From Amycolatopsis sp. NBC_00345 (GTDB lineage: Bacteria > Actinomycetota > Actinomycetes > Mycobacteriales > Pseudonocardiaceae), in assembly GCF_036116635.1 (NCBI RefSeq), contig NZ_CP107995.1:620001-684000 (forward strand): 64,000 bases of DNA, read 5' to 3'. Below are positions 9,025 through 20,086 of this stretch, piece by piece. The translations under genes and the position numbers were made by a program. Every line of letters begins with the position of its first letter. The first letter of the stretch is position 1. A model generated the notes under the pieces. That model was not told the DNA's origin, did no database searches, and was given only the letters and a program-made list of their open reading frames with translations.

Positions 9025-9482
9025 TGCCGGACAAGCTGCCGCCGCACCCGAACCGCGGCGGGTCGATCAGCCGCAGGCAGGCCCGCCGCCGGGCGGTCGA
9101 GATGCTGTACGAGGCCGCCCAGCGCGACGCCGACGCGGTCACGCTGCTGGCGGACCGGGTCGGCGCGGTGGAGGTCGACCCGGTCGCGGACTACACGATC
9201 GCGGTCGTGGAGGGCGTCACCACGCGGCGGGAGCAGATCGACGAGCTGCTGTCCGAGCACTCGCAGGGCTGGACCCTGGACCGGATGCCGCCGGTCGACC
9301 TCGCGGTGCTGCGCGTGGGCGTCTACGAGATGCTGTGGTCGGCCGACGTGCCGGACGCGGTCGCCATCGACGAGGCCGTGGGCCTGGCCAAGGAACTCTC
9401 CACGGACGACTCGCCCCGCTTCGTCAACGGCGTGCTGGGCCGCATCGGCACGATCGCCGACCGGCTCCGCGCGGTCCTGTAG
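9024..9482 (+). CDS. nusB: Transcription antitermination factor NusB
   Basis: All-helical RNA-binding protein that joins NusE (S10) on boxA RNA in rRNA antitermination. The 152-residue protein contains SRRQARRRAVEMLYEAAQRD (N-terminal Arg-rich boxA-binding face), WTLDRMPPVDLAVLRVGVYEML and DVPDAVAIDEAVGLAKELSTDDSPRFVNGVLGRI, the strongly conserved C-terminal block. The ATG overlaps the efp TGA by one base, so efp-nusB are coupled. Confidence 0.96.
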   Translation: MPDKLPPHPNRGGSISRRQARRRAVEMLYEAAQRDADAVTLLADRVGAVEVDPVADYTIAVVEGVTTRREQIDELLSEHSQGWTLDRMPPVDLAVLRVGVYEMLWSADVPDAVAIDEAVGLAKELSTDDSPRFVNGVLGRIGTIADRLRAVL

Positions 9483-9496
9483 CCGCGGGCCCGCCC

Positions 9497-9587
9497 GATG
9501 CGCCCCAATGTGGCGTTCGGTGCGTTGGGCGCACCCAATGTGGCGTTCGGTGCGTTGAGCGCACCGAATGTGGCATTGGGGCGCATC
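9497..9587. repeat. Tandem 30-bp repeat bounded by 14-bp inverted repeat
   Basis: GATGCGCCCCAATG (9497-9510) is the exact reverse complement of CATTGGGGCGCATC (9574-9587). Inside, a 30-bp unit starting AATGTGGC recurs at 9507, 9537 and (partial) 9567. The reverse strand would encode an APNATLG-type repetitive peptide, which is taken as a by-product. It lies directly after nusB and looks like a dispersed palindromic element of the genome. Confidence 0.8.
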
Positions 9588-9731
9588 GCTGCCGGATCAC
9601 GATGGGTAGGTGCGGTTTAGCCCGATCGGGTCATGGCGCGGGCCGGGGGCCGGCGCCGGGAACCGGGCCGCGGGGCTGTGTTGATCACCGTCCGCAGCCA
9701 CGGGAAGCGTGCGGGCAGACGCCCGAGGCGG

Positions 9732-9770
9732 GGTGAGCGTTTCCGGCTATCCGGTCCGGAAACGCTCACC
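9732..9770. terminator. Strong hairpin between convergent nusB and bldD
   Basis: GGTGAGCGTTTCCGG (9732-9746) pairs perfectly with CCGGAAACGCTCACC (9756-9770) around a 9-nt loop. There is no U-run. It sits between two convergent genes, so a bidirectional terminator is the likely role. The remaining 9588-9731 shows no gene. Confidence 0.6.
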
Positions 9771-9791
9771 GCGTCGGGCAGCTGCCGGACA

Positions 9792-10280
9792 TCAGTCTTC
9801 TTTGGACGGACGGGCCTCTGGCGGCAGGACGCCCCAGTCGATGAGCTGCTCGGTGAGCTCGCCGGGGGTCATGTCGTAGATGATGGCCAGTGACCGCAGG
9901 TCCTCGGTGCGGATCGAGAGCACCTTGCCGTTGTAGTCCCCGCGCTGGCTCTGGATCGTCGCCGCGTACCGCGCGAGCGGGCCGACCTTCTCCGCGGGTA
10001 GCTGCTGGAGCCGCTCCAAATTTATCACGATCTTCGTGGCGGGCTCGGCGCCCGAGGGCACGCGGCCCTCCGGCAGCAGTTCGACCACCGGCACGCCGTA
10101 GAAGTCGGCCAGCTCGGCCAGCTTCTGGACGGTGACGGCCCGATCGCCACGCTCGTACGAGCCGACGACGACGGCCTTCCAGCGGCCGCCCGACTTCTGC
10201 TCGACCCCGTGCAGGGAAAGGCCCTGCTGCTGGCGGATCCCGCGGAGCTTGGCCCCGAGCGCCTTGGCGTAATCGCCCAT
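9792..10280 (-). CDS. bldD: BldD developmental master regulator
   Basis: Dimeric repressor that, with cyclic di-GMP, holds back sporulation genes in mycelial actinomycetes. Residues ~4-70 form an XRE-type helix-turn-helix (AKALGAKLRGIRQQQGLSLHGVE...VVVGSYERGDRAVTVQKLAELADFYGVPV). The C-terminal domain contains QRGD at 112-115, eight residues, then RTED at 124-127, matching the RGD-X8-RxxD c-di-GMP signature described for Streptomyces BldD, so ligand binding should be retained. It is transcribed away from pyrR. A BldD-box-like site lies 84 nt upstream of the start. The 162-residue length is normal. Confidence 0.93.
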   Translation of the reverse strand: MGDYAKALGAKLRGIRQQQGLSLHGVEQKSGGRWKAVVVGSYERGDRAVTVQKLAELADFYGVPVVELLPEGRVPSGAEPATKIVINLERLQQLPAEKVGPLARYAATIQSQRGDYNGKVLSIRTEDLRSLAIIYDMTPGELTEQLIDWGVLPPEARPSKED

Positions 10281-10363
10281 CTGGTGGTTCTCCGTTTCCT
10301 CACCCCCACGCCGGTCGGATGACCGGTGAGGGGACTCCTCGAGTCGAATACTCAGAGTAATGG

Positions 10364-10376
10364 TTACGCATAGTTG
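10364..10376. promoter_or_regulatory. Candidate BldD box upstream of bldD
   Basis: TTACGCATAGTTG matches the described BldD-box form TnAC-N5-GTnA at all but the last position. It lies in the bldD/pyrR divergent region, where autoregulation of bldD would be expected. Single-site visual match only. Confidence 0.35.
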
Positions 10377-10494
10377 TCACCAGGTCAAGCAGAAGGTCTT
10401 CCGCCCCTGGTCGGGGCCATGGACACACCACCCGGAAGGCTGATTGACCTCCCCTGCTACTGTCGGTGCGATTTCCTCGCACAAGCCGGAGATC

Positions 10495-10537
10495 GACGTC
10501 CTTTAAGGACCCGTCCAGAGAGGCGGGGAAGGAGGTC
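10495..10537 (+). promoter_or_regulatory. PyrR-binding RNA hairpin overlapping the pyrR ribosome-binding site
   Basis: GTCCAGAGAGGC (10513-10524) is the conserved PyrR-binding loop/upper stem, preceded by the TTTAAGGA-type bulge. CCCG (10510-10513) pairs with CGGG (10524-10527). The lower arm GACGTCCTTT (10495-10504) pairs, with one mismatch and one wobble, with GAAGGAGGTC (10528-10537), which contains the Shine-Dalgarno GGAGGT at 10531-10536. PyrR-UMP binding would therefore hide the ribosome-binding site, i.e. translational repression as known for mycobacteria rather than the Bacillus attenuator. TTGACC (10444) and TACTGT (10459) are possible promoter elements upstream. Confidence 0.85.
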
Positions 10538-10541
10538 CGCC

Positions 10542-11135
10542 TTGTCGTCACGTCCGCGTGGCGCGGCGGAGCCGGCCGGGGAGCGCGAGCTCCTTTCCGC
10601 CGGCGATGTTGCGCGCACCATCGCCCGGATGGCCCACCAGGTCATCGAGAAGACCGCCGGTCCACCGGGTGACATCGCACCCCCGGTGCTGCTGGGCATT
10701 CCCACCCGCGGCACCCCGCTGGCCTTGCGGCTGGCCCAGAAGATCGGCGAGTTCGCCGGCACCACGCCCCCCACGGGCGCCCTCGACGTTACCCTGTACC
10801 GCGACGACCTGCGCCGCCGTCCGCCGCGCGCGCTGGAGCAGACGCAGCTGCCCGCGTCCGGCATCGACGACCGGCTGGTGATCCTGGTCGACGACGTGCT
10901 GTTCTCCGGGCGCACCATCCGCGCCGCGCTCGACGCCCTGCGGGACCAGGGCCGGCCCCGCGCCGTCCAGCTCGCCGTGCTCGTCGACCGCGGCCACCGG
11001 GAGCTGCCGATCCGCGCCGACTACGTCGGGAAGAACGTGCCCACCGCACGGGCCGAGGGCGTGTCCGTGCTGCTGACCGAAACGGACGGCCGGGACGCGG
11101 TCCTGCTCCGCGCCCCGGAAGGAGAAACCCGGTGA
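10542..11135 (+). CDS. pyrR: Bifunctional pyr operon regulator / uracil phosphoribosyltransferase
   Basis: PyrR senses UMP and binds pyr mRNA; it also has uracil phosphoribosyltransferase activity. The 197-residue product has SAGDVARTIARMAHQVIE at the N-terminus, LLGIPTRGTPLALRLA, and the PRPP loop VILVDDVLFSGRTIRAALDAL. The start is taken as the TTG because GGAGGT lies 5 nt upstream and inside the PyrR hairpin; no in-frame ATG/GTG is better placed. The stop overlaps pyrB (GTGA). First gene of pyrR-B-C-carA-carB-F. Confidence 0.93.
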   Translation: MSSRPRGAAEPAGERELLSAGDVARTIARMAHQVIEKTAGPPGDIAPPVLLGIPTRGTPLALRLAQKIGEFAGTTPPTGALDVTLYRDDLRRRPPRALEQTQLPASGIDDRLVILVDDVLFSGRTIRAALDALRDQGRPRAVQLAVLVDRGHRELPIRADYVGKNVPTARAEGVSVLLTETDGRDAVLLRAPEGETR

Positions 11136-12064
11136 AGCACCTGCTCGCCACGGACGGGCTGGACGCCGACACCGCCACAGCCGTCCTCGACACCGCCGAC
11201 GAGCTGAAGCACACGCTGCTCGGCCGCGAAGTCAAGAAGCTGCCGACGCTGCGCGGCCGCACGGTGATCACCCTGTTCTACGAGAACTCCACCCGCACCC
11301 GCGTCTCGTTCGAGATCGCGGGCAAGTGGATGAGCGCCGACGTGATCAACGTCTCGGCGGCCAGCTCGTCGGTGAACAAGGGGGAGTCGCTGCGGGACAC
11401 CGCGCTCACCCTGGCCGCCGCGGGCGCCGACTGCGTGATCGTCCGGCACCCCGCCTCCGGCGCCGCCCACCGGCTGTCCGGCTGGCTCGCCGCGGCAGGC
11501 ACCGCCGTGGTCAACGCGGGCGACGGCACGCACGAGCACCCGACGCAGGCGCTGCTCGACGCCGCCACCCTGCGGGAGCGGCTCGGCTCGCTGGCCGGCC
11601 GCCGTGTGGCGATCGTCGGCGACGTGCTGCACAGCCGCGTCGCGCGCTCGAACATCCACCTGCTCAGCACCCTCGGGGTGGAGGTGGTGCTGGTCGCGCC
11701 GCCGACGCTGCTGCCGGTCGGCGTCGAGACCCTGCCCGTCACGGTCTCGCACGACCTGGACGCGGAGCTGCCCGCCGTCGACGCGGTGATGATGCTGCGT
11801 GTGCAGGCCGAGCGGATGACCGGCGGGTTCTTCCCCTCGTCGCGGGAGTACTCGATCTCCTACGGCCTGTCCGAGCGGCGCCTTGGCCTGCTGCCGGAGC
11901 ACGCCGTGGTGCTGCACCCCGGGCCGATGCTGCGCGGGATGGAGATCGCCTCGGCGGTCGCCGACTCCCCGGCCTCGGCCATCACCGAACAGGTCCGCAA
12001 CGGCGTCCACGTGCGCATGGCGGTCCTCTACCACCTCTTGGCCAGTGAAGGAGACGCCGCGTGA
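11132..12064 (+). CDS. pyrB: Aspartate carbamoyltransferase catalytic subunit
   Basis: Condenses carbamoyl phosphate and aspartate, the first committed step of pyrimidine synthesis. The 310-residue protein has the carbamoyl-phosphate loop FYENSTRTRVSFEIAGK, the SSVNKGESLRDTA loop, VIVRHPASGA, and the aspartate-side segments DGTHEHPTQALLDA and MLRVQAERM. No pyrI regulatory subunit is nearby. It overlaps pyrR and pyrC by 4 nt each. Confidence 0.97.
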   Translation: MKHLLATDGLDADTATAVLDTADELKHTLLGREVKKLPTLRGRTVITLFYENSTRTRVSFEIAGKWMSADVINVSAASSSVNKGESLRDTALTLAAAGADCVIVRHPASGAAHRLSGWLAAAGTAVVNAGDGTHEHPTQALLDAATLRERLGSLAGRRVAIVGDVLHSRVARSNIHLLSTLGVEVVLVAPPTLLPVGVETLPVTVSHDLDAELPAVDAVMMLRVQAERMTGGFFPSSREYSISYGLSERRLGLLPEHAVVLHPGPMLRGMEIASAVADSPASAITEQVRNGVHVRMAVLYHLLASEGDAA

Positions 12065-13347
12065 ACCTTGTGATCAAGGGCGCCCGCCCGTACGGGGAGG
12101 GCGACCCGGTCGACGTCCTCGTCGAGGACGGGGTGATCACCGCGATCGGCGCCGTCGAGGTGCCGGACGGCGCCGAGGTGCTCGACGCCGCGGGCCAGGT
12201 CCTGTTGCCCGGCTTCGTCGACCTGCACACCCACCTGCGCGAGCCCGGCCGCGAGGACACCGAGACGATCGAGACCGGCTCGGCCGCCGCGGCGCTGGGC
12301 GGCTACACCGCCGTGTTCGCCATGGCCAACACCGACCCGGTGGCCGACAACGCGCTGGTCGTCGACCACGTGTGGCGGCGCGGGCAGGAGGCCGGCCTGG
12401 TCGATGTGCACCCGGTCGGCGCGGTCACGGTCGGGCTCAAGGGCGAGAAGCTCGCCGAGCTCGGCACCATGGCCAAGGGCACCGCGCGGGTGCGGGTGTT
12501 CTCCGACGACGGCCTCTGCGTCGCCGACCCGCTGCTGATGCGCCGCGCGCTGGAGTACTCCACCGCGCTCGACGCCGTGATCGCCCAGCACGCGGAGGAG
12601 CCGCGGCTGACCGTCGGCGCGCAGGCGCACGAGGGCGAGCAGGCGGCCCGGCTGGGCTACCCGGGCTGGCCGGCGTCGGCCGAGGAGTCGATCGTGGCGC
12701 GCGACTGCTTGCTCGCGCGGCACGCGAAGGCCCGGCTGCACGTCTGCCACGTCTCCACCGCGGGCACCGTGGACGTGCTGCGGTGGGCGAAGGACCGTGG
12801 CACCAAGGTTTCGGCCGAGGTGACGCCGCACCACCTGCTGCTCACCGACGAGCGGCTGGCCACCTACGACCCGGTGAACAAGGTGAACCCGCCGCTGCGC
12901 ACCGGGGGTGACATCGAGAAGCTGCGCGCCGCGCTGGCCGAGGGGGTGATCGACTGCGTCGCCACCGACCACGCCCCGCACGCCGTGCAGGAGAAGGACA
13001 CCGAGTGGAGCGTCGCGCGGCCGGGCATGCTCGGCCTGCAGACCGCGCTGTCGGTGGTCGCCGAGACGATGGTGAAGACCGGCCTGCTCGACTGGCGCGG
13101 GGTGGCCAGGGTGATGAGCGAGCGGCCCGCCGCGATCGGCAGCCTGCCCGACCACGGCCGTCCGATCGAGGCCGGCGAGCCCGCCAACCTGACCCTGGTC
13201 GACCCGGACGCCGAGTGGACCGTGCGCGGCGCCGAGCTGGCCAGTATCTCCGCCAACACCCCGTACGAGGGAATGAGCCTGCCCGGCGTGGTGACGGCGA
13301 CCGTGCTGCGCGGGCGGATCACCGCGCGCGAAGGGAAGATCTGCTGA
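12061..13347 (+). CDS. pyrC: Dihydroorotase
   Basis: Cyclises carbamoyl aspartate to dihydroorotate. The 428-residue class I enzyme has the metal-binding LPGFVDLHTHLREPG, the later His-containing CHVSTAGTVD, the EVTPHHLLLTD segment, and the active-site TDHAPHAVQEKD. GTG start overlapping the pyrB stop by 4 nt. The stop overlaps the next ATG by one base. Confidence 0.97.
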   Translation: MNLVIKGARPYGEGDPVDVLVEDGVITAIGAVEVPDGAEVLDAAGQVLLPGFVDLHTHLREPGREDTETIETGSAAAALGGYTAVFAMANTDPVADNALVVDHVWRRGQEAGLVDVHPVGAVTVGLKGEKLAELGTMAKGTARVRVFSDDGLCVADPLLMRRALEYSTALDAVIAQHAEEPRLTVGAQAHEGEQAARLGYPGWPASAEESIVARDCLLARHAKARLHVCHVSTAGTVDVLRWAKDRGTKVSAEVTPHHLLLTDERLATYDPVNKVNPPLRTGGDIEKLRAALAEGVIDCVATDHAPHAVQEKDTEWSVARPGMLGLQTALSVVAETMVKTGLLDWRGVARVMSERPAAIGSLPDHGRPIEAGEPANLTLVDPDAEWTVRGAELASISANTPYEGMSLPGVVTATVLRGRITAREGKIC

Positions 13348-13850
13348 TGGACCGGGTCCTTCTCACACTGGGGATCGTCGTCTTCTTCCTGCTCTGCCTG
13401 TGGGGCATGTGGCTGGGCTGGCGGCGAAAGTCCCGCGCGCAGAGCGTTCAGGTGCCGCCGTTCCCGGAGATTCCCGGGGAGCCCGGTGAGGCCCTGCTGG
13501 AGTCGACCGGGCTCTACGTCAGCACGACGACCGCGGGCCACTGGCAGGACCGCGTGGTCACCCGCGGCGCCGGGCTGCGCAGCGGCGCGGTCTGGCGGCT
13601 GCACCCGGGCGGCATCGCCGTGGAGCGTGGCGGGGCGCCGGACTTCTGGATCCCGCGCGAGGCGGTCACCGGCGTCCGCCGCGACTCGCGGATCGCCGGG
13701 AAGGTGATGGGCACCGACGCGTTGCTCATCATCACCTGGCGGGCCGGGGAGGCCGAGCTGGACACCGGCTTCCGCGGCGACGAGCTAGACGACTATCCAC
13801 AATGGATCGACCAGCTTTCCGAACACGACATCAAGGGAGGTGCCCAGTGA
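13347..13850 (+). CDS. Membrane-anchored PH-like protein between pyrC and carA
   Basis: The 167-residue protein has one N-terminal membrane segment (VLLTLGIVVFFLLCLWGMWLGW) followed by a basic stop-transfer and a soluble beta-rich domain (GLYVSTTTAGHWQDRV, WRLHPGGIAVERG, DFWIPREAVTGVRR, LLIITWRAGEAELDTGF) that resembles bacterial PH-like domains. Its role in pyrimidine synthesis is unknown; a similar small membrane gene sits at this place in other actinobacterial pyr operons. It overlaps pyrC by one base and the carA start by 4 nt. Confidence 0.75.
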   Translation: MDRVLLTLGIVVFFLLCLWGMWLGWRRKSRAQSVQVPPFPEIPGEPGEALLESTGLYVSTTTAGHWQDRVVTRGAGLRSGAVWRLHPGGIAVERGGAPDFWIPREAVTGVRRDSRIAGKVMGTDALLIITWRAGEAELDTGFRGDELDDYPQWIDQLSEHDIKGGAQ

Positions 13851-14986
13851 GCACCGCGAACGGCACCCGCGTCCCGGCTGCCCTGGTTCTCGAGGACGGC
13901 CGGGTCTTCCGCGGCGCGGCGTACGGCGCGCGCGGGCGGACGCTGGGGGAGGCGGTGTTCTGCACCGGCATGACCGGCTACCAGGAGACCCTGACCGACC
14001 CGTCCTACCACCGCCAGATCGTGGTGCAGACCGCGCCGCAGATCGGCAACACCGGCTGGAACGACGAGGACGACGAGTCCGCCCGGATCTGGGTCTCCGG
14101 CTACGTCGTGCGCGACCCCGCACGGACGCCGTCCAACTGGCGTTCGAAGCGCTCGCTCGACGCGGAGCTGGAACGGCAGGGGATCGTCGGCATCGCCGAG
14201 GTGGACACCCGCACGCTGACGCGGCACCTGCGTGAGCAGGGCGCGATGCGCGCCGGGGTGTTCTCCGGCGACGCGCTGGGCACCGACGAGCAGATGGTCG
14301 CCGAGGTGCTGGACAGCCCGCAGATGAAGGGCGCCGACCTGGCCGGCGAGGTCTCCACGGACCGGCCGTACGTGGTCGAAGCGGCGGGCGAGCGCCGGTT
14401 CCGCGTGGCCGCGCTGGACCTGGGCATCAAGTCGAACACCCCGCGGCTGATGGCCGCGCGCGGCATCGAGGTGCACGTGGTGCCGTCGGCGACGTCGGTC
14501 GAAGACCTGCTGGCCACGGAGCCGGACGGGGTCTTCCTGTCCAACGGCCCCGGCGACCCGGCGACCACCGCGCACGCCACCGCGTTGACGAAAGCCGTGC
14601 TGGAGCGGGAAATCCCGCTGTTCGGCATCTGCTTCGGCAACCAGATCCTCGGCCGCGCGCTGGGGCTGGGCACGTACAAGATGCGCTACGGCCACCGCGG
14701 CATCAACATCCCGGTGATCGACGTGGCCACCGGCCGGGTCGCGATCACGGCGCAGAACCACGGCTTCGCCCTCGAAGGCGAGCCGGGCCAGCGCTTCGAG
14801 ACGCCCTACGGCGCCGCGCAGATCAGCCACTACTGCCCGAACGACAACACCGTCGAGGGCGTGCGCGCCTTCGACGTGCCGGCGTTCTCGGTGCAGTACC
14901 ACCCCGAAGCCGCGGCCGGTCCGCACGACGCGGCGCCGTTGTTCGACGAGTTCGTGAGCTTGATGGAGAAGAAGGCCCGGGCATGA
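13847..14986 (+). CDS. carA: Carbamoyl-phosphate synthase small (glutaminase) subunit
   Basis: Hydrolyses glutamine and passes ammonia to CarB. The 379-residue protein has the N-terminal domain (ALVLEDGRVFRGAAYGA, FCTGMTGYQETLTDPSYHRQIV) and a class I glutaminase domain with nucleophile Cys in LFGICFGNQ and His/Glu in VQYHPEAAAG. GGAGGT precedes the GTG start, which overlaps the preceding stop. Its own stop overlaps the ATG of an inserted ATPase gene instead of being followed by carB. Confidence 0.97.
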   Translation: MSTANGTRVPAALVLEDGRVFRGAAYGARGRTLGEAVFCTGMTGYQETLTDPSYHRQIVVQTAPQIGNTGWNDEDDESARIWVSGYVVRDPARTPSNWRSKRSLDAELERQGIVGIAEVDTRTLTRHLREQGAMRAGVFSGDALGTDEQMVAEVLDSPQMKGADLAGEVSTDRPYVVEAAGERRFRVAALDLGIKSNTPRLMAARGIEVHVVPSATSVEDLLATEPDGVFLSNGPGDPATTAHATALTKAVLEREIPLFGICFGNQILGRALGLGTYKMRYGHRGINIPVIDVATGRVAITAQNHGFALEGEPGQRFETPYGAAQISHYCPNDNTVEGVRAFDVPAFSVQYHPEAAAGPHDAAPLFDEFVSLMEKKARA

Positions 14987-16143
14987 AGTTGGCGACCGGC
15001 GTTCAGCGGCTTCAGGTACGCAACTTCCGAGCGCTGCGCGATGTGGTACTCGATGATCTTGAGCAGGTGACCGCGTTCATCGGTCCCAACGGCAGCGGCA
15101 AGTCCACCCTGTTCGACGTGATCATGTTCGTGAACGAAGCGCTCGGCGGTGGTCTTGAAGCAGCCTGGCGGCGGCGTGGTGGATTGGCGCAGATTCGTAC
15201 TCGTGGTGCCGATGGACCGGTCGAGATCGAGTTGGCCTGCCGGACGGTGGACGGGCTCTTCACCTACCGGCTCGCCCTTGAGGAGAACGAGGGGATGCCG
15301 GTAGTCGCCGAGGAGAGGCTCGTCTGGCAGGAGCGCGCGGACGACAGCGGACTCGCGGTGCTGGAATTTCATCATCGGCGGGGGATCATTCGGCGCCCGG
15401 GCTCCAAACCCGAGAAGACCGAGCTCGTCGAGGACGGGATCCTTGGCGTTGGCACGTTCGGACAGCTTGCTCCGAATGCGGAGATCGCGGCTTTTCTTCG
15501 CTTTGTGATGCGGATACAGCTGATTGATCTAGATGTGCGGGCGATGCGGGCCGGTGCCTCCGGCCCTGCCCGGGGAACAGGGCTTGATCCACATGGAGGC
15601 AACATCGCCATGCGGGTCCGTCATCTGCAGGAGCGGGAACCTGAGGATTGGGCGGAGCTGCTTCGTTCGCTTCGGCGCTTCGTGCCCTACCTGGAGGACA
15701 TTCAGCCCGTTCAAGAGGGCGACACGCATATCGTCTTGTTACGGGAAGAAGGCAGGGCGGCGCCGGTTCGACCGGCGAGCATTTCGGATGGGACGCTGCT
15801 GCTGCTCGGCTACCTTGTAGCGCTGCGAAGCCCGCTTGCAGTGCTACTCGTCGAGGAACCTGAGACGCGCGTGCACCCGCGTCTGCACTACTTGCTCGCC
15901 GAAGAGGCTAGAGGTACTGCTAGCGAACAGGTGTTCATCTCGACGCACGCGCCACAGTTCGTCGATGCGCTGCGCCTGGACGAACTGTGGTTGTTCGGGC
16001 GGGTCGGTGAAGGCGTTACTGAGGTCAAGAGGGCGTCGGAAGTCGAGATCGCGGCGAGGATGATCGACCACGGCGGATCCCCTGGCAACTTGTGGACCGA
16101 GGGCTACTTCCGGTTCGGTGACCCCTTGGCGGATCGGACGTGA
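14983..16143 (+). CDS. OLD/RecF-like AAA (AAA_21) ATPase inserted between carA and carB
   Basis: The 386-residue protein has the ABC-type AAA layout: RLQVRNFRALRDV, Walker A GPNGSGKST (34-42), a middle region, the signature-like ISDGT (267-271), Walker B LLVEEPE (288-294) and switch STHAPQF (from 320). It ends near GSPGNLWTEGYF, seen in AAA_21 proteins paired with DUF4276 partners. No TOPRIM is fused; the next gene supplies a TOPRIM-like protein, as in split OLD/PARIS-like arrangements. Codon use is looser than in carA/carB and includes a TTA leucine codon at 15739-15741. The ATG overlaps the carA TGA. Role inferred: defence or DNA-metabolism ATPase; not part of pyrimidine synthesis. Confidence 0.85.
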   Translation: MKLATGVQRLQVRNFRALRDVVLDDLEQVTAFIGPNGSGKSTLFDVIMFVNEALGGGLEAAWRRRGGLAQIRTRGADGPVEIELACRTVDGLFTYRLALEENEGMPVVAEERLVWQERADDSGLAVLEFHHRRGIIRRPGSKPEKTELVEDGILGVGTFGQLAPNAEIAAFLRFVMRIQLIDLDVRAMRAGASGPARGTGLDPHGGNIAMRVRHLQEREPEDWAELLRSLRRFVPYLEDIQPVQEGDTHIVLLREEGRAAPVRPASISDGTLLLLGYLVALRSPLAVLLVEEPETRVHPRLHYLLAEEARGTASEQVFISTHAPQFVDALRLDELWLFGRVGEGVTEVKRASEVEIAARMIDHGGSPGNLWTEGYFRFGDPLADRT

Positions 16144-16750
16144 GTGCTGCGGCGCAGGTGCGGCTCGAGGTGCTGGCCGAGGACTTTTCGATGGAAGTCG
16201 TGCTGAAAGAGATCCTGCCCAGGATTGTGCCAGGAGCGCCCTATGAGGTCGCTTCGTTCCAGGGGAAGGACGACCTTCTGAAGGGTCTGCTCGGCCGGTT
16301 ACGCGGCTATGCGAGTCACTGGTCCAGCACCGGAACGCGGGTTGTCGTGGTCCTCGACCGTGACAACGACAACTGCGCGGAGCTCAAGGCCAGGCTGCTG
16401 AGGATGGCGGACGACGCCAGGCTTCCTCGCGAAGCGGTGCTGTTCCGCATCGCGGTGGAAGAACTCGAGGCCTGGTTCTTCGGTGACATCCCCGCTCTCC
16501 GCGAGGCATATCCGAAAGTGCCGCCGAGCTTGGGCAGTCAGACCGCGTTCCGGGAGCCGGACGCGGTCGCGGGCGGTACGTGGGAGGCATTGGAGCGTGT
16601 CCTGCGTAAGCACGGGTACCACGCCAAAGGCCTGCGGAAGGCGCGAGCCGCTCGCGACATCGCCCCGCACATGGACGTCGAGAACAACCGCTCCCAGAGT
16701 TTCCAGGCTTTCCGCGATGGACTGCGGCGCTTGGTGAAAGAAGGAAACTG

Positions 16751-16751
<1 letters not shown>
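16140..16751 (+). CDS. DUF4276-type TOPRIM-like protein, partner of the upstream ATPase
   Basis: The 203-residue protein matches the DUF4276 pattern: an early acidic motif in EVLAEDFSMEVVL (Glu14), a hydrophobic strand ending VVVVLDRDNDN (Asp73, Asp75), and the AVEELEAWFFGD motif (106-116). The Glu/DxD layout is that of a TOPRIM nuclease/primase fold, though the N-terminal Glu motif (AEDFSME) differs from the commoner EGxTE. It contains a TTA leucine codon at 16299-16301. The GTG overlaps the ATPase stop (GTGA), and its TGA overlaps the carB ATG, so the pair reads as a translationally coupled cassette. Nuclease effector of a two-gene defence system is the leading inference. Confidence 0.8.

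Positions 16752-20082
<3,331 letters not shown>

Positions 20083-20086
<4 letters not shown>

Noticed and set aside
9323..9586. Minus-strand frame encoding APNATLG-type repeats
   Set aside because: Produced by the 30-bp tandem DNA repeat and overlaps nusB; no start signal.
9483..9791. CRISPR array from the spaced repeats after nusB
   Set aside because: Units are contiguous 30-bp tandem repeats without unique spacers, and no cas genes are present.
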